A DNA stretch of 64,000 nt from Tragulus kanchil (GCA_022376925.1 JAIOJX010000005.1:14040501-14104500); one strand, 5' to 3'; numbered from the stretch's first letter, positions 1-11,568 are shown. Notes: generated from the sequence alone by a model not told the origin. Translations and numbers: made by a program.

Positions 1-231
1 TTTTTTACCACTGCGTGATATTCTATTCTTTGATCATGTTATAATTTGCTTATCATACTATAAGTTGCTTATCATACTGGAATTTGCTGTTGTGATAAAC
101 AGTTGGTGGTTTGGATTTATTTTGCAAACCATTATTAGTATCAGAAGAGCTGTGATGGACAATATACATGTTTTCCGGCACATGTGTGCTGAAGACTTCC
201 TAGGGAAGAGGCTTAAAAAAAAACCTGCCTG

Positions 232-271
<40 letters not shown>

Positions 272-345
272 TCATTTTCACTGGATAATGCTTAACTGTT
301 TTCCAAAATGTTTACACCAATTAACACTCCCACCAGAGGTAGATA
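1..345 (-). mobile_element. Old L1 3'-region fragment interrupted by a TA microsatellite
   Basis: Around 288-340 the sequence resembles the mammalian L1 segment that ends with a 'cactcccaccag' block. The same block occurs in the recognisable antisense L1 at 26889-26902. The first 60 bases resemble the L1 stretch ending in 'attccattgtat'. The copy is diverged, has no open frame and is split by a TA run. The family is inferred by eye, so the subfamily is not given and the left limit lies outside the window. Confidence 0.5.
236..268. repeat. (TA)n microsatellite
   Basis: About 15 uninterrupted TA units, ending in 'tacacac'. The run lies inside an old L1 fragment. Confidence 0.95.
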
Positions 346-904
346 AATGTGAAATGCCATTTTTCTAACAGACCAAAATATTCTCTTTGCCACAGGGAAT
401 TCCATACCTCAAATAACTCAAGTGCCCGTTCCACCTGCACCCCCCATCAATTCAACACTGGTCCTTTGAACCAATCCACACTTAAGGAAATTTCAGTTCT
501 GTTGAGTTTCTGCCTAACTCATCCCAATCGGCTTTGCAAGCAAACACTATCCCCATGAAAATAATAATAAATAGTCACATATTGCTGACGCCCAGATGTA
601 AAATGAAGACGTTTCCATGAAAACAAACACGCTTACAAAACTATTTCAGTTATGTGAATTTATCTAAACCAAATGAAGCGTCCTCTAGATATCCGCCCCC
701 ACCCCTTTGTTAAGTAAAGTTGCCTTTATTCCATGGCATTTTTATAACTGGACTGACTAAATGTGTGCAATAAGGGGAAAAGCACTGAATATACTCTCTT
801 CAAAAATGTACCTATTATGAATCAACTATAAACCATTGAGTTGTATCCCTTATAGAGATGAACTTATGGTATCTGGATTATATCTTAAAGTTGTCGTTAA
901 AAGT
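346..904. other. No gene or clear repeat seen
   Basis: AT-rich unique-looking DNA. The longest open frame (69 codons at 349-558) has no recognisable motif and I read it as chance. Confidence 0.6.
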
Positions 905-1210
905 GCATCAGCTAAGTGAAGTAAGTCAGTGACAAAAAGACAAATCCTGTGTGATTCCACTTGGGTGAGATACCTAGAGCAGTCTCATGCATCGAGTCAG
1001 AAAACAGACGGATGGCTGGTTGCCGGCGCGGAGGGAGGAGGGAACAGGGAGCCAGTCTTTCACGGGCACAGAGTTTCAGTTTTGCAAAATGAAAAGAGCT
1101 GTGGAGCTGAAGGCTGTACAACCCTGTGAACGTACTTCATGCCGATGAGCTTTACTCTCCAAGCTGGCTAAGATGGGAAGTTTCATCCTGTGTGTACTTT
1201 ACCATCTATC
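905..1210 (+). mobile_element. L1M-type LINE 3' end fragment
   Basis: The order of blocks matches the 3' end of old mammalian L1: 'gtgaagtaagtcag', 'gtgtgattccactt', 'ggctggttgcc', 'cagagtttcagttttgcaaa', then a decayed 'gaacgtacttcatgcc'. A related copy lies at 22360-22655. No coding capacity remains. Confidence 0.7.
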
Positions 1211-1407
1211 CTAAGTGGAGGCGGTTGAGTTTCGTTTCAGGCTCAGGTCCTATTCAAGCAAAGACAGGAGTTCTTTCTGCAGAAAGTCACGGTGCTCGTG
1301 TACCATAGATCAAGCACGACATTCCTTTTTAAAATTTTCATGAGCAATACCAAATTCCAGTACACCCATGCTACACCAGCATAGACTGGGAGTGAGAAGG
1401 AGGTTTT

Positions 1408-1753
1408 AAAAAATCATGAGAGGGGCTTAGGAAAGTGGGTCCAGTGGGTAACGGGTCCGTCCTGTAGTGCGGGGGCACTGGTTCGACCCCTGGCCCAGGA
1501 AGACCTCATGTGCCGGGGAGCAGCTGGGCCAGTGTGGCCGACTGTGAGCCAGCACTCTGGAGCGCATGGCCCAGAGCCAGTGCTCTGCAACGAGAGAGGC
1601 CACTGGAATGGGAGGCCCACACATGCCATAGAATAAAGATGGATGAAAATAAATAAATACATAAAAATAAACACATGTTTAAAAAAAATCATTCGTTAAA
1701 AGAACAACTGTGGCTAAAGAAACAGATTTTCAAAAAAAAAAAAATCATGAGAG
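1408..1753 (+). mobile_element. CHR-type SINE with perfect target-site duplication
   Basis: A tRNA-derived SINE at 1423-1738. The head has a 'ccagtgggtaa' block and a B-box-like 'ggttcgacccctgg', and the tail is A-rich. It is flanked by identical 15-base repeats at 1408-1422 and 1739-1753, the target-site duplication made by L1-type machinery. The body has the 'gctgggccagtgtggcc' and 'gccagtgctctgcaacgagag' blocks shared by seven independent copies here. CHR SINEs occur in cetaceans, hippos and ruminants. Confidence 0.88.
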
Positions 1754-2374
1754 TCTAAAGTTACTGCTCACATTGCAACCTTGACACGACAATTTTGCAA
1801 AAACAAGGGCTTAAATTTAACAGAATATGCCACGATTCAGAAAACGCTACTACCATATGCCCGAGGGGACTGAGTCACGCCTGCAGTTTCACTCGAACTC
1901 CTGAATTTTTTGACTTTCTGTATGTTTAAATTCTCATCACACTGCAGCTTCAACCTTTGTTTCTGTCACTGATCATCTAGTGCATCGCTTATTGTTTGAC
2001 ATAATCCCTACCGTGCCATACTTGGTTTTGAACAGCCCCGAGGTTCAGAGGACACTGGGAGAAATGTTAAACAATAAAAACTGTCAACGGTGACTGGAAA
2101 TGGAGAAACAGCCCAGCCTTTTCTGATGCCATCTTTATGCCTAGAACAACCTTCCCACGCCCACTCCCACATCCATCAAGTGAGCTGCATCTCTTCCTTC
2201 TTTCAAAGTTCACCTTAATTCACTTCTCTGCAATTCTGTAATGAAGGCAGCTGTGATTACAGCAGAAGCAGAGGAGAGAATCCTATCTGCCTCTGAAGGG
2301 GAAAGAAAGGAGTGATTGTTTCTGTCCACAAGTCTAAAAGGGATAAACTGCACAGACTACGTTTTTTTTCCCTT
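1754..2374. other. No gene or clear repeat seen
   Basis: Unique-looking DNA of mixed composition without an open frame of note. Confidence 0.6.
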
Positions 2375-2700
2375 GAGATGATTTTTTAAATTAATTTTTT
2401 CATTGATGTATAGTTCATATACAATGCTTCAGGTGTACAGCAACATGATTCAGTTATATATCACATACTATATCTCTATGTTCTTTTTTCAGATTCTTTT
2501 TCATTATAGACTATTATAAGATACTGACTACAGTTCCCTGTGCTGTGTACGTTGGTCCTTGCTATTTGTCTCTTTTTATACAGTAGCGTGTATCTGTCAA
2601 TCCCAAATTCCACATTCATCCTGCCCCCACACTTTCCCCTTTGGTAACCATCGGTTTGTTTTCTATGTCTGTGAGTCTATTTCTCACAGATTACATTTCT
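2375..2700 (-). mobile_element. Artiodactyl L1 3'-end fragment, antisense
   Basis: Contains, in antisense, the L1 3' untranslated blocks 'ttgatgtatagttcatatac', 'ggtgtacagcaacatgattc', 'cagattctttttcattatag' and 'agttccctgtgctgtg'. Similar pieces occur at 6217-6425 and 58862-58990. It ends against a Bov-tA SINE. Confidence 0.65.
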
Positions 2701-2705
2701 AATGT

Positions 2706-2929
2706 GTGTGCACGTGTCCTAAGTCACTACAATCATGTCCGACTCTTTGCAACCCTATGGACTGTAGCCCACCAGGCTCCTCTGTCCATGGGATTCTCCA
2801 GGCAAGAAGACTGGAGTGGGTTGCCATGCCCTCCTCCAGGGGATCTTCCCGACCTGGGGATTCCACCCATGTCTCATGTCTCCTGCGTGGACAGGTGGGT
2901 TCTTCACCACTCAAGCCACCTGGGAAGCC
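2706..2929 (-). mobile_element. Bov-tA SINE
   Basis: Full-length antisense Bov-tA. The BovB-derived part starts near 'cctaagtcac' and reads 'gactctttgcaaccctatgg' and 'ccaggctcctctgtccatgg'. The tRNA-derived head ends at 'cacctgggaagcc'. Short frames on either strand here are SINE sequence, not genes. Confidence 0.9.
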
Positions 2930-3174
2930 TTTTGCATGCCTGTGCAATAAGCTGAAACTGTCTGTTTCCATCCTTGTTCTAAGAATCTTCCATGAATCCT
3001 GAAGACCGCCACTCTTGAGGGCCCTGAGGATTTAGGATGGCCTATCTGTCACTCACATGGCAATGAGATGTGACTCACAGTGCTCCTGCTTGGAAGCCCA
3101 CAATCTTTCTGGGGGGTGGGGCAAGGCAGGCATCACGTACGGAGACCTAGTGATAGTAGGCGATTTTTCCATTT

Positions 3175-3295
3175 ACACACACTTATTCAGCAAATATTTA
3201 CTGAAGACCTACTAAATGCCAGGCATTCTGCCAGACATTTGGGACAAAAATGTGACTAAGACGTGGGCCCAGGAGAGAGACAGATGGGTTCCATG
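3175..3295. mobile_element. Ancient L2/MIR-class relic
   Basis: The phrase 'cagcaaatatttactgaa...cctactaaatgccaggcattctgccag' is a decayed form of a very common mammalian-wide repeat. The family is uncertain. An identical copy lies at 4224-4344 as part of tandem pair 1. Confidence 0.4.
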
Positions 3296-3459
3296 TAGAA
3301 CTGTTTTATCATGGAGCCATCAGAACACTACGAGGTGGTAAAAATAGCAGCTTTCCTCTCTCCAAAACACAGCAAAGAAAAGCTCTGAGCCCATAAGTAA
3401 TCCAGTTACTGACTGAGTGAGCATTCTGGCCATGACAGAAGATATTTGGAATGAACACA

Positions 3460-3722
3460 GTGATGCTGAAACCAAAGCTCCAATACTTTGGCCACCTGAC
3501 GCGAAGGGCCGACTCATTGGAAAAGACCCTGATGCTGGGAAAAATTGGGGACAGGAAGAGAAGGGGACGATAGAGGATGAAATGGTTGGATGACCTTACC
3601 AATTCAATGGTCATGAGTTTGAGCAAATTCCAAGAGATAGTGAAGGACAGGGAAGCCTGGCGTGCCTGCAGTCCATGAGGTTGCAAAGTGTCGGACACAA
3701 CTTAGTGACTGAATAACAACAA
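3460..3722 (+). mobile_element. BovB LINE 3' end (ART2A-like)
   Basis: Carries the typical 3' end of BovB: 'gatgctgaaac', 'ccaatactttggccacctga', 'aaaagaccctgatgctggga', 'gacagggaagcctggcgtgc', 'gtcggacacaac' and an (aac)n tail at 3714-3722. It is 5'-truncated and codes for nothing. Its reverse complement gives a spurious 129-codon frame. Confidence 0.88.
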
Positions 3723-4508
3723 CAGTGACGCCTTCTGATGCTTTCCTCTTTAGAACCAGCATTCAGACACAAAACTGTTCCAATACCCACTGAGAGGCAA
3801 ATGAGCAGCTGCCCCCATGCTCACTTGCCCCCGTGGAAGGATAGCACCTTGGGTTGGCACCTGGATTTCCTCTTTTGTAACAGTCTTCACAAATTCCATT
3901 TTGTTTTTCCTGTCTGCCTTCTGACAGGCCCTAACCTCCAAAGGCAGGAATTTTGTTTTCCTGTCTGCCTCATGAATCCGGGAATGACCTGTGCAATAAG
4001 CTGAAACTGTCTGTTTCCATCCTTGTTCTAAGAATCTTCCATGAATCCTGAAGCCCGCCACTCTTGAGGGCCCTGAGGATTTAGGATGGCCTATCTGTCA
4101 CTCACATGGCAATGAGATGTGACTCACAGTGCTCCTGCTTGGAAGCCCACAATCTTTCTGGGGGGTGGGGCAAGGCAGGCATCACGTACGGAGACCTAGT
4201 GATAGTAGGCGATTTTTCCATTTACACACACTTATTCAGCAAATATTTACTGAAGACCTACTAAATGCCAGGCATTCTGCCAGACATTTGGGACAAAAAT
4301 GTGACTAAGACGTGGGCCCAGGAGAGAGACAGATGGGTTCCATGTAGAACTGTTTTATCATGGAGCCATCAGAACACTACGAGGTGGTAAAAATAGCAGC
4401 TTTCCTCTCTCCAAAACACAGCAAAGAAAAGCTCTGAGCCCATAAGTAATCCAGTTACTGACTGAGTGAGCATTCTGGCCATGACAGAAGATATTTGGAA
4501 TGAACACA

Positions 4509-4771
4509 GTGATGCTGAAACCAAAGCTCCAATACTTTGGCCACCTGACGCGAAGGGCCGACTCATTGGAAAAGACCCTGATGCTGGGAAAAATTGGGGA
4601 CAGGAAGAGAAGGGGACGATAGAGGATGAAATGGTTGGATGACCTTACCAATTCAATGGTCATGAGTTTGAGCAAATTCCAAGAGATAGTGAAGGACAGG
4701 GAAGCCTGGCGTGCCTGCAGTCCATGAGGTTGCAAAGTGTCGGACACAACTTAGTGACTGAATAACAACAA
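4509..4771 (+). mobile_element. BovB LINE 3' end, second copy of the element at 3460
   Basis: Base-for-base equivalent of the element at 3460-3722, present because the whole 1.05 kb segment is doubled. It should not be counted as a separate insertion. Confidence 0.88.
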
Positions 4772-5077
4772 CAGTGACGCCTTCTGATGCTTTCCTCTTT
4801 AGAACCAGCATTCAGACACAAAACTGTTCCAATACCCACTGAGAGGCAAATGAGCAGCTGCCCCCATGCTCACTTGCCCCCGTGGAAGGATAGCACCTTG
4901 GGTTGGCACCTGGATTTCCTCTTTTGTAACAGTCTTCACAAATTCCATTTTGTTTTTCCTGTCTGCCTTCCCTGACAGGCCCTAACCTCCAAAAAGGCAG
5001 GAAGTGACTCCTGTGTGCATTATCCTCAGCAGCTAGCAGGATGCCTAATACAAAGTGAGCCAACATTTATGACATTA

Positions 5078-5200
5078 GCTGGAGAAGGGAATGGCAACCC
5101 ACTCCAATATTCTTACTTGGAGAATTCCACAGACAGAGAAGCATGGCGGGCTACCAAAGAGTAGGACACGACTGAAGTGACTTAGCACAGCACAGCATAC
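5078..5200 (+). mobile_element. Partial Bov-tA/Bov-A SINE
   Basis: Only the BovB-derived body remains: 'gggaatggcaacccactcca', 'gagaattcca', 'ggcgggctac', 'ggacacgactgaagtgactt', ending in 'agcacagcacagca'. The tRNA head is missing. Confidence 0.8.
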
Positions 5201-5489
5201 GACACCAGCATTTTAAATTCACTGGTTGCACCTCATAGTAAAACTGACCTCTGAAAAGCCTGTTGAAATGGCCATTTCAAGACAAGGTAACAAATATAAT
5301 CCATAATCAATCAGTGATGAATTCAAGGAATGAATCAGATCCATTTACAGTTACTGTTATTGGCTAAAGTGTGTTGTCCACTCTCCCTACCAACTCCCCT
5401 TCCCCAATCACCAATCCGACAGGCTGAAATCCTGCCTCCCAGTTCCTCAGAACAGGACTGGGAGAAAGGGCCTTTAAAGAGATACTTAC

Positions 5490-5775
5490 AGTAAAATGAG
5501 GTCACATGAATGGGAGTCCCACTCCAACAGATTGGTGTCATAGGAGGAGATTAAGACACACAGGCAGGGAAGAAAGACCGTGAGAAGGGAGACACAGGGA
5601 GAAGATGGCCAACTACAAGCCAAGGAAAGGGGACTCAGGAGAAACAACGCTGCTGAAACCTTGACCTCCAACTTCGAGCCTCTAGAACTATAAGAAAATA
5701 AGTATCTGTTGTTTAAGCCACCGAGTCTGTGGTACTTTGCCATGCCAGCCCAAGCGATTGACCAGAAATGCCGAC
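5490..5775 (+). mobile_element. Old LTR-like relic (ERVL/MaLR class suspected)
   Basis: The blocks 'gacacagggagaagatgg', 'ctacaagccaagga', 'ccttgacctccaacttc' and 'tctgttgtttaagccacc' followed by 'gtctgtggtactttg' match the 3' part of a common mammalian solo-LTR type. There is no coding sequence. The assignment is from memory of the consensus style, so the class is tentative. Confidence 0.45.
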
Positions 5776-5966
5776 TCCACGCTAAGGACATAGCCACAGT
5801 CCCAGAAATGGTCAGTCTGGAAAGCCAATGTGAAAGATCGGAAAGAGAGGGCTAGTATAGGAATCAGGAGCCCATCCATGCAGCTTCTGTTCCAGTCTGA
5901 ACTCTCGGCCAATCGTGTCCCTTCTTTGGGCTGTTTTTTTCCTTTTAAGATAGCAGTTGAGATAAC

Positions 5967-6085
5967 AGTTCAGTTAAGTTCTGTCGCTCAGTCGTGTCCA
6001 ACTCTTTGAGACGCCATGGACTGCAATATACCAGGCTTTCCTGTCCATCACCATCTCCTGCAGTTCACACAGCCTCTAAATTTCA
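5967..6085 (-). mobile_element. BovB/ART2A 3' end, antisense
   Basis: Begins with the antisense tail 'cagttcagttaagttctgtcgctcagtcgtg' pattern, then 'ccaactctttgagacgcc' and 'cctgtccatcaccatctcc'. Duplicated at 7053-7171 by tandem pair 2. Confidence 0.8.
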
Positions 6086-6216
6086 GATGACCTAGAACAC
6101 ATGACACCACGCAGTGAACTCAATGTTGCCTTCAAGGATATGACAGAAACCACAGGGAGGTGTGTCTGTCTTTCCTTGACTATATTCAGTCAGTAGGGGA
6201 GGCTCCTCAATCACTT

Positions 6217-6425
6217 TCTTTATTATTATTTTTTTAACTGTAGTATAGTTGCTTTAAATGTGGTATTAGTTCCTCCTATACAACAAAATGAATCAACTAG
6301 ACGTACACAGATACTCCCTTTTTTGGATTTCCTTCTCATTTGGGTCACCACAGAGCCCTGAGTAGGGCTTCCTGAGCAATACAGTAAATTCTCATTAGTT
6401 ATCTATTTTATACACAAGTATCAAT
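6217..6425 (-). mobile_element. Artiodactyl L1 3'-end fragment, antisense
   Basis: Blocks 'gtagtatagttgctttaaat', 'caacaaaatgaatcaac' and 'ttatctattttatacacaag' are those of the antisense L1 3' end seen at 2375. Duplicated at 7303-7511. Confidence 0.55.
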
Positions 6426-6463
6426 AGTGTATGTATGCCATCCATTCCATCTGCTGCTGCTTC

Positions 6464-6722
6464 CTTTTTTTTGGCCACTTCTATTGATCTTTCATTTATT
6501 TATCTTTTTGTTCTTTGGCCTGTGTGGGCCTCCCCATCACAGTGGCCCTTCTGGTTGCAGAGCACCAGCTCCAGGTACATGTGTTCCAGAGCGCTGGCTA
6601 GGTAGTTGGACACACCAGTCCAGCCACTCTGCGGCATGGGGGATCTTCCCAGGCCAGGGATCAAACCGGAGCCCCTTGCACTGCAAGGCGGTGTCCTTAC
6701 CCACTGGACCACCAGGGAAGCC
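6464..6722 (-). mobile_element. CHR-type SINE, antisense
   Basis: Read on the minus strand it starts at 6722 with 'gggcttccctggtggtccag', has 'ggtttgatccctggcctggg' and 'gctggactggtgtgtcc', and ends in an A-rich tail (T-rich at 6464-6474 on the plus strand). It belongs to the same body type as the SINE at 1423. Overlapping 95- and 161-codon frames are spurious. Confidence 0.87.
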
Positions 6723-7549
6723 CTCCGTCTGCTTCTTGAACCACTGTATCAACATCACCCAACATCCAAGTCCAAGATCCTCCCTCAGCAGGTCGCCTGT
6801 CACAAAAGGGTCAGACACTGCCACTCAACTCCTCTGGACCACCACCATCTGGGCAATATCAACTCCTGGGAGCAAGCTGAGGGAAGGTGAAGAAGACACA
6901 AGAACAGGCTGACACATGGTTCTATGAACTGGGTGATCTGAGCACATTCCAAGCAGAAAAGAACGGATCATTCAGGTGAGCTGCAAAAGATGGTCAGACC
7001 CCCCTTGCCCAACAAAAGTACACGTTCCTTTTAAGATAGCAGTTGAGATAACAGTTCAGTTAAGTTCTGTCGCTCAGTCGTGTCCAACTCTTTGAGACGC
7101 CATGGACTGCAATATACCAGGCTTTCCTGTCCATCACCATCTCCTGCAGTTCACACAGCCTCTAAATTTCAGATGACCTAGAACACATGACACCACGCAG
7201 TGAACTCAATGTTGCCTTCAAGGATATGACAGAAACCACAGGGAGGTGTGTCTGTCTTTCCTTGACTATATTCAGTCAGTAGGGGAGGCTCCTCAATCAC
7301 TTTCTTTATTATTATTTTTTTAACTGTAGTATAGTTGCTTTAAATGTGGTATTAGTTCCTCCTATACAACAAAATGAATCAACTAGACGTACACAGATAC
7401 TCCCTTTTTTGGATTTCCTTCTCATTTGGGTCACCACAGAGCCCTGAGTAGGGCTTCCTGAGCAATACAGTAAATTCTCATTAGTTATCTATTTTATACA
7501 CAAGTATCAATAGTGTATGTATGCCATCCATTCCATCTGCTGCTGCTTC

Positions 7550-7808
7550 CTTTTTTTTGGCCACTTCTATTGATCTTTCATTTATTTATCTTTTTGTTCT
7601 TTGGCCTGTGTGGGCCTCCCCATCACAGTGGCCCTTCTGGTTGCAGAGCACCAGCTCCAGGTACATGTGTTCCAGAGCGCTGGCTAGGTAGTTGGACACA
7701 CCAGTCCAGCCACTCTGCGGCATGGGGGATCTTCCCAGGCCAGGGATCAAACCGGAGCCCCTTGCACTGCAAGGCGGTGTCCTTACCCACTGGACCACCA
7801 GGGAAGCC
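7550..7808 (-). mobile_element. CHR-type SINE, second copy of the element at 6464
   Basis: Identical to the SINE at 6464-6722 and present only because tandem pair 2 doubles the segment. Confidence 0.87.
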
Positions 7809-8059
7809 CTCCGTCTGCTTCTTGAACCACTGTATCAACATCACCCAACATCCAAGTCCAAGATCCTCCCTCAGCAGGTCGCCTGTCACAAAAGGGTCAG
7901 ACACTGCCACTCAACTCCTCTGGACCACCACCATCTGGGCAATATCAACTCCTGGGAGCAAGCTGAGGGAAGGTGAAGAAGACACAAGAACAGGCTGACA
8001 CATGGTTCTATGAACTGGGTGATCTGAGCACATTCCAAGCAGAAAAGAACGGATCATTC

Positions 8060-8635
8060 TGAGTAAAGATGAGCCCTGCAAACAGACATCACCACAGAAG
8101 AATAACAGACTTCTTAATTAATTCTTCTCCTCCACCAATATGAGCACTCATGATCACAAAATCGTCAACAGCCGTAAAAGCAAAGAGAAAGACACAGTCA
8201 CACACTCTTGGTACGACTTCAGCACAGACACACACACAGGACGGTTCAGCATCTGGTTTTCTGGAAACTGCCTAAACACACAGGTGTGAGCAGTCCTGTT
8301 CATACTGTATGATTCAAGCCCCAGATACACCGTGGGTGGTTGATTTGGGGGTTTTGTTTGTTTTGTTTTGTCTTCCGGTGCTTAAGGCCCATCTGCCCCA
8401 CCCTTTCCTAAAGTCCATGAGACATCCTCGGGTTCTTATCAAAATCTCCATTTATCTGAAGCTGCCTCTGATGAGTACAAATTAGTAAGACCAGATTTCA
8501 AAAAAACAAACAGAAAAGCAAGGCGATTTCTCAAAAATAAAAACCCAATTAAAGCAAAAGTTTATCAGTGCTGTCTACTTAGAACTGCTACACTCCCTTA
8601 GTAGAAAGAAGAATTTTTTTAAAAAAAATTCTGAC
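8060..8635. other. No gene or clear repeat seen
   Basis: Unique-looking DNA with a short (ca)n-like stretch near 8225-8240 and a GT-rich patch near 8348-8378. No frame worth naming. Confidence 0.55.
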
Positions 8636-8917
8636 TATTCATTGGAAGGACTGATGCTGAAGCTGAAACTGCGATACTTTGGCCACCTGAGGCAAAGAGA
8701 CAACTCACTGGAAAAGAGCCTAATGTTGGGAAAAATAGAAGGCAAAAGGAGAAGGGGATGACGGAGGGCGAGATGATTGGATGGCATCACTGAGTCAATG
8801 GACATGAGTTTGAGCAGCTCTGGGAGAGGGTGGACAGGGAAGCCTGGCGTCCTGGAGGCCTTGGGGCTGCAAAGAGTTGGACACGACTGAGCGACTGACT
8901 GAACTAAACTGATTCAT
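8636..8917 (+). mobile_element. BovB LINE 3' end (ART2A-like)
   Basis: 5'-truncated BovB 3' end: 'attcattggaaggactgatg', 'atactttggccacctga', 'gatgacggagggcgagatg', 'ggacatgagtttgagcag', ending 'gactgactgaac'. It is not part of a tandem pair. Confidence 0.88.
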
Positions 8918-9382
8918 TAGATATTTTCAATGAGGATGAGAAAGCTTCCTGGGAGGGTATCTGCCACGTTTTCTTCATTCAATCGGCCATGTCTGTATTG
9001 ACAGAATCACCGCTCTAGACAGGGTCTTAGCTCCCCTCTTACAAGGGCAACTGCCTTCCAACTACAGGTATTTCACTAGATCTTTCTCACTCATTCATTC
9101 CTTCAATAAGGACTTGGGCCCCTCTGTATTTTTTGACTCTCTTGACGGGGGAGTCAAACAGAAGAAAATCATATGAGCCCCCCAGGGGAGGTCTTCCCAG
9201 GGGATGTCTTCCCAGTGGAGGACGTGAGTCATTCTGTTGTTAAGCTAAAGTAGTGAGACTGACTTAAAGAATAAGTCTTATCAGTTACACCCCAATACAA
9301 AATGGTTTTGGTGTCAAAAAAGTCAAAAAAAGAAAGAATCAGTCTTATCACTTAAGAATATATCTCAACAACGTATCACACA

Positions 9383-9386
<4 letters not shown>
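8918..9386. other. No gene seen; one tiny internal tandem
   Basis: Mostly unique. At 9185-9225 a 15-base motif, 'aggggaggtcttccc', is repeated almost exactly ('aggggatgtcttccc'), then decays. Confidence 0.55.

Positions 9387-9422
<36 letters not shown>
9387..9422. repeat. (TG)n microsatellite at a SINE tail
   Basis: About 17 TG units directly before an antisense Bov-tA. Such runs commonly grow from the SINE's own 3' tail. The 'MCVCVCV' frames here come only from this run. Confidence 0.95.
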
Positions 9423-9423
<1 letters not shown>

Positions 9424-9629
9424 ACACGTTCACTTGCATCTGCCTCTTTCCAGCCCCATGGAAGGTAGCCTACCAGGCTCCCCTGTCCATGGGATTTTCC
9501 AGGCAAGAATACTGGAGTGGGTTCCCATGTCCTCCTCCAAGGGGAATTCCCCATCCAGAGATCAAAACCGTATCTCCTGCGTCTCCTGCACTGGCAGGTA
9601 GATTAACCTCTGTGCCACCTGGGAGCCCC
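9423..9629 (-). mobile_element. Bov-tA SINE
   Basis: Antisense Bov-tA with 'ccaggctcccctgtccatgg', 'ccaggcaagaatactggag' and the tRNA head ending 'gccacctgggagcccc'. Its 3' tail adjoins the TG microsatellite. Confidence 0.87.
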
Positions 9630-10269
9630 ATATCTCACTTACGGATCAAGAATCCCAAGGGCGTAAGTGAGTGCAGGACCGTGTGGGCCAAATGCCCACA
9701 CAAACATGTGCTAAAGTACAAAGTAGGGTGACTCACAGGGGATTCATTACAGAAAAGCTGATAGAAGCTATCACCTCAACGCATTAAGGTATAGCAAGCC
9801 TAGTTCTCAAAGTACCATGCTGACCAGAGCATTTTATGATCATCTGTAAGTCTGCTCTGGAGAAAATAAGCAATGATCATACCTCCCAAGCTGGGACATT
9901 AAAACCACGCATTACTTCAAATGACCTGCTTAGGTAATAAACTAACATTCAAGGAGTTCATGAAATTAGAAACACTAGAATAGGAAGTAAGGAGGTAATG
10001 ATACTTGTCAGAAGATATTAAGAAGACAAGTCAATAAAACAGATCTATTCCCAGAATGCTTCTAAATACAAAATGGTCAGATTGATACTTAGAAGTATGG
10101 CTTTTAATAGAAATAACATCAGAGAGGTTTCATTATGTAAATAGCTTATATGTCTGCCTGAAAGTCACCAAGTGGTCATTTGCATTTTTGCTATCACAGA
10201 AACATCAACAATTTCTCTTGATGAATTAGGAGGGGGTCTTTCCATTGGTATACAATAGTCTTTAGTTAG

Positions 10270-10462
10270 TGTTAGTACAGTTGTGCCCAACTTTTTCTAA
10301 CCTCATGGACTATAGCCTGCCAGTCTCTGTCCATGGAATTCTCTAGGCAAGAATATTGGTAACCATTCCCTTCTCCAGGGGATCTTCCCAACCCAGGAAT
10401 CGAACCAACATCTCCTGCATTGCAGGCAGGTTCTTTACCACCTGAACTGCCAGAGAAGCCCC
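10270..10462 (-). mobile_element. Bov-tA SINE
   Basis: Antisense Bov-tA, moderately diverged: 'gttgtgcccaactttttc', 'ccatggaattctctaggc', ending at the head 'ctgccagagaagcccc'. Repeated at 11376-11568 by tandem pair 3. Confidence 0.83.
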
Positions 10463-10539
10463 ATTGCCTTTATGATCGCAATAAAAAAAGACTCTTGTGC
10501 TCTTAGTCACTCTTAGATAATAAGAACACATACTCCTAG

Positions 10540-10720
10540 ATGATAACAATAACTTATGTGCTGGGCACTGCACAGTGCGGTAGAAGAAGTTGCATGAGGC
10601 ATAATTATTATCCCAGGTTTACTGCGGAGAGACAGAAGTGGCGTGCGGTCACTAACAGATGGAGGCTAGATCTGAATTCTTGTCTTGCTCATGAACCCCA
10701 AGACCATGTTTCTTCCCACC
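10540..10720. mobile_element. MIR/L2-class relic
   Basis: The pattern 'tgtgctgggcactgcac', 'attattatcccaggtttac' and 'gaattcttgtcttgctc' resembles an old mammalian-wide repeat. Repeated at 11646-11825. Low-certainty family call. Confidence 0.4.
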
Positions 10721-11375
10721 GCCCTGCCTATCCAGATTCTGTGGGTATCATGACCACAATGATTTGGAAGCTATACAGGAAGGTGGCTATATCTGGTACC
10801 CTGGTGTGTACTTCTCACTACCTGTCCCATGTGGTGGCACCCATATTGGCCACCTGAGACCCCTGGATAATTGGTGCCATGCCCTGGTCAGCTCCAGAAG
10901 TGACGCACACTACTCCAATCACATAGGGCTCACATGTCCACATCTCAGATCCGTCCAAAGCTAAACCATCTGTCCCACGTCTGCTCCAGAGGTCTCGCAG
11001 GATTTCCCATCAATCTCTTAACTGGATTTCCTCCTCACCATGCCTCAGTCAAATCCTCAGTTTCATGATCTGTATTTCGTAGGACCCTCCTCTCTTGAGT
11101 TGTCAATGACTACTATTATTAAAGTCAGTGCTCTGAAATCCGAAGGTGACTTACTGTAAACCTCTCATCTCAGTCACAGACTTTGGTTAGAATGGCCAAG
11201 TTTTTAGTTTTTTTACAGTTTCATCTAACTCAGGAACCTTATGTAAATAGCTTATATGTCTGCCTGAAAGTCACCAAGTGGTCATTTGCATTTTTGCTAT
11301 CACAGAAACATCAACAATTTCTCTTGATGAATTAGGAGGGGGTCTTTCCATTGGTATACAATAGTCTTTAGTTAG

Positions 11376-11568
11376 TGTTAGTACAGTTGTGCCCAACTTT
11401 TTCTAACCTCATGGACTATAGCCTGCCAGTCTCTGTCCATGGAATTCTCTAGGCAAGAATATTGGTAACCATTCCCTTCTCCAGGGGATCTTCCCAACCC
11501 AGGAATCGAACCAACATCTCCTGCATTGCAGGCAGGTTCTTTACCACCTGAACTGCCAGAGAAGCCCC
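11376..11568 (-). mobile_element. Bov-tA SINE, second copy of the element at 10270
   Basis: Equivalent to 10270-10462 inside copy 2 of tandem pair 3. It is not an independent insertion. Confidence 0.83.

Larger units (their letters stand above)
2939..5003. repeat. Tandem pair 1, about 1.05 kb
   Basis: Copy 1 is 2939-3950 and copy 2 is 3988-5003, same orientation, offset 1049. Differences are few (for example 'gaagaccgcc' against 'gaagcccgcc', and two small indels near the end). The 37 bases between copies are only loosely like the DNA after copy 2. Both copies carry an L2-like relic and a BovB 3' end. Confidence 0.97.
5939..8059. repeat. Tandem pair 2, about 1.09 kb
   Basis: Copy 1 is 5939-6973 and copy 2 is 7025-8059, offset 1086, with no difference that I could find. 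The 51 bases between them (6974-7024) are only loosely alignable to the DNA after copy 2. Each copy holds a BovB 3' end, an L1 relic and a CHR SINE. Confidence 0.97.

Noticed and set aside
3309..4747. A 129-codon antisense frame present twice
   Set aside because: It is the reverse complement of a BovB 3' end plus flank, doubled by tandem pair 1.
6427..7998. 161-codon frames present twice on the plus strand
   Set aside because: They read through an antisense CHR SINE and its flank. Codon content follows the SINE, not a protein family.
9390..9731. Cysteine/valine-repeat start ('MCVCVCV') as a small secreted protein
   Set aside because: It is the translation of a TG microsatellite running into a Bov-tA SINE.
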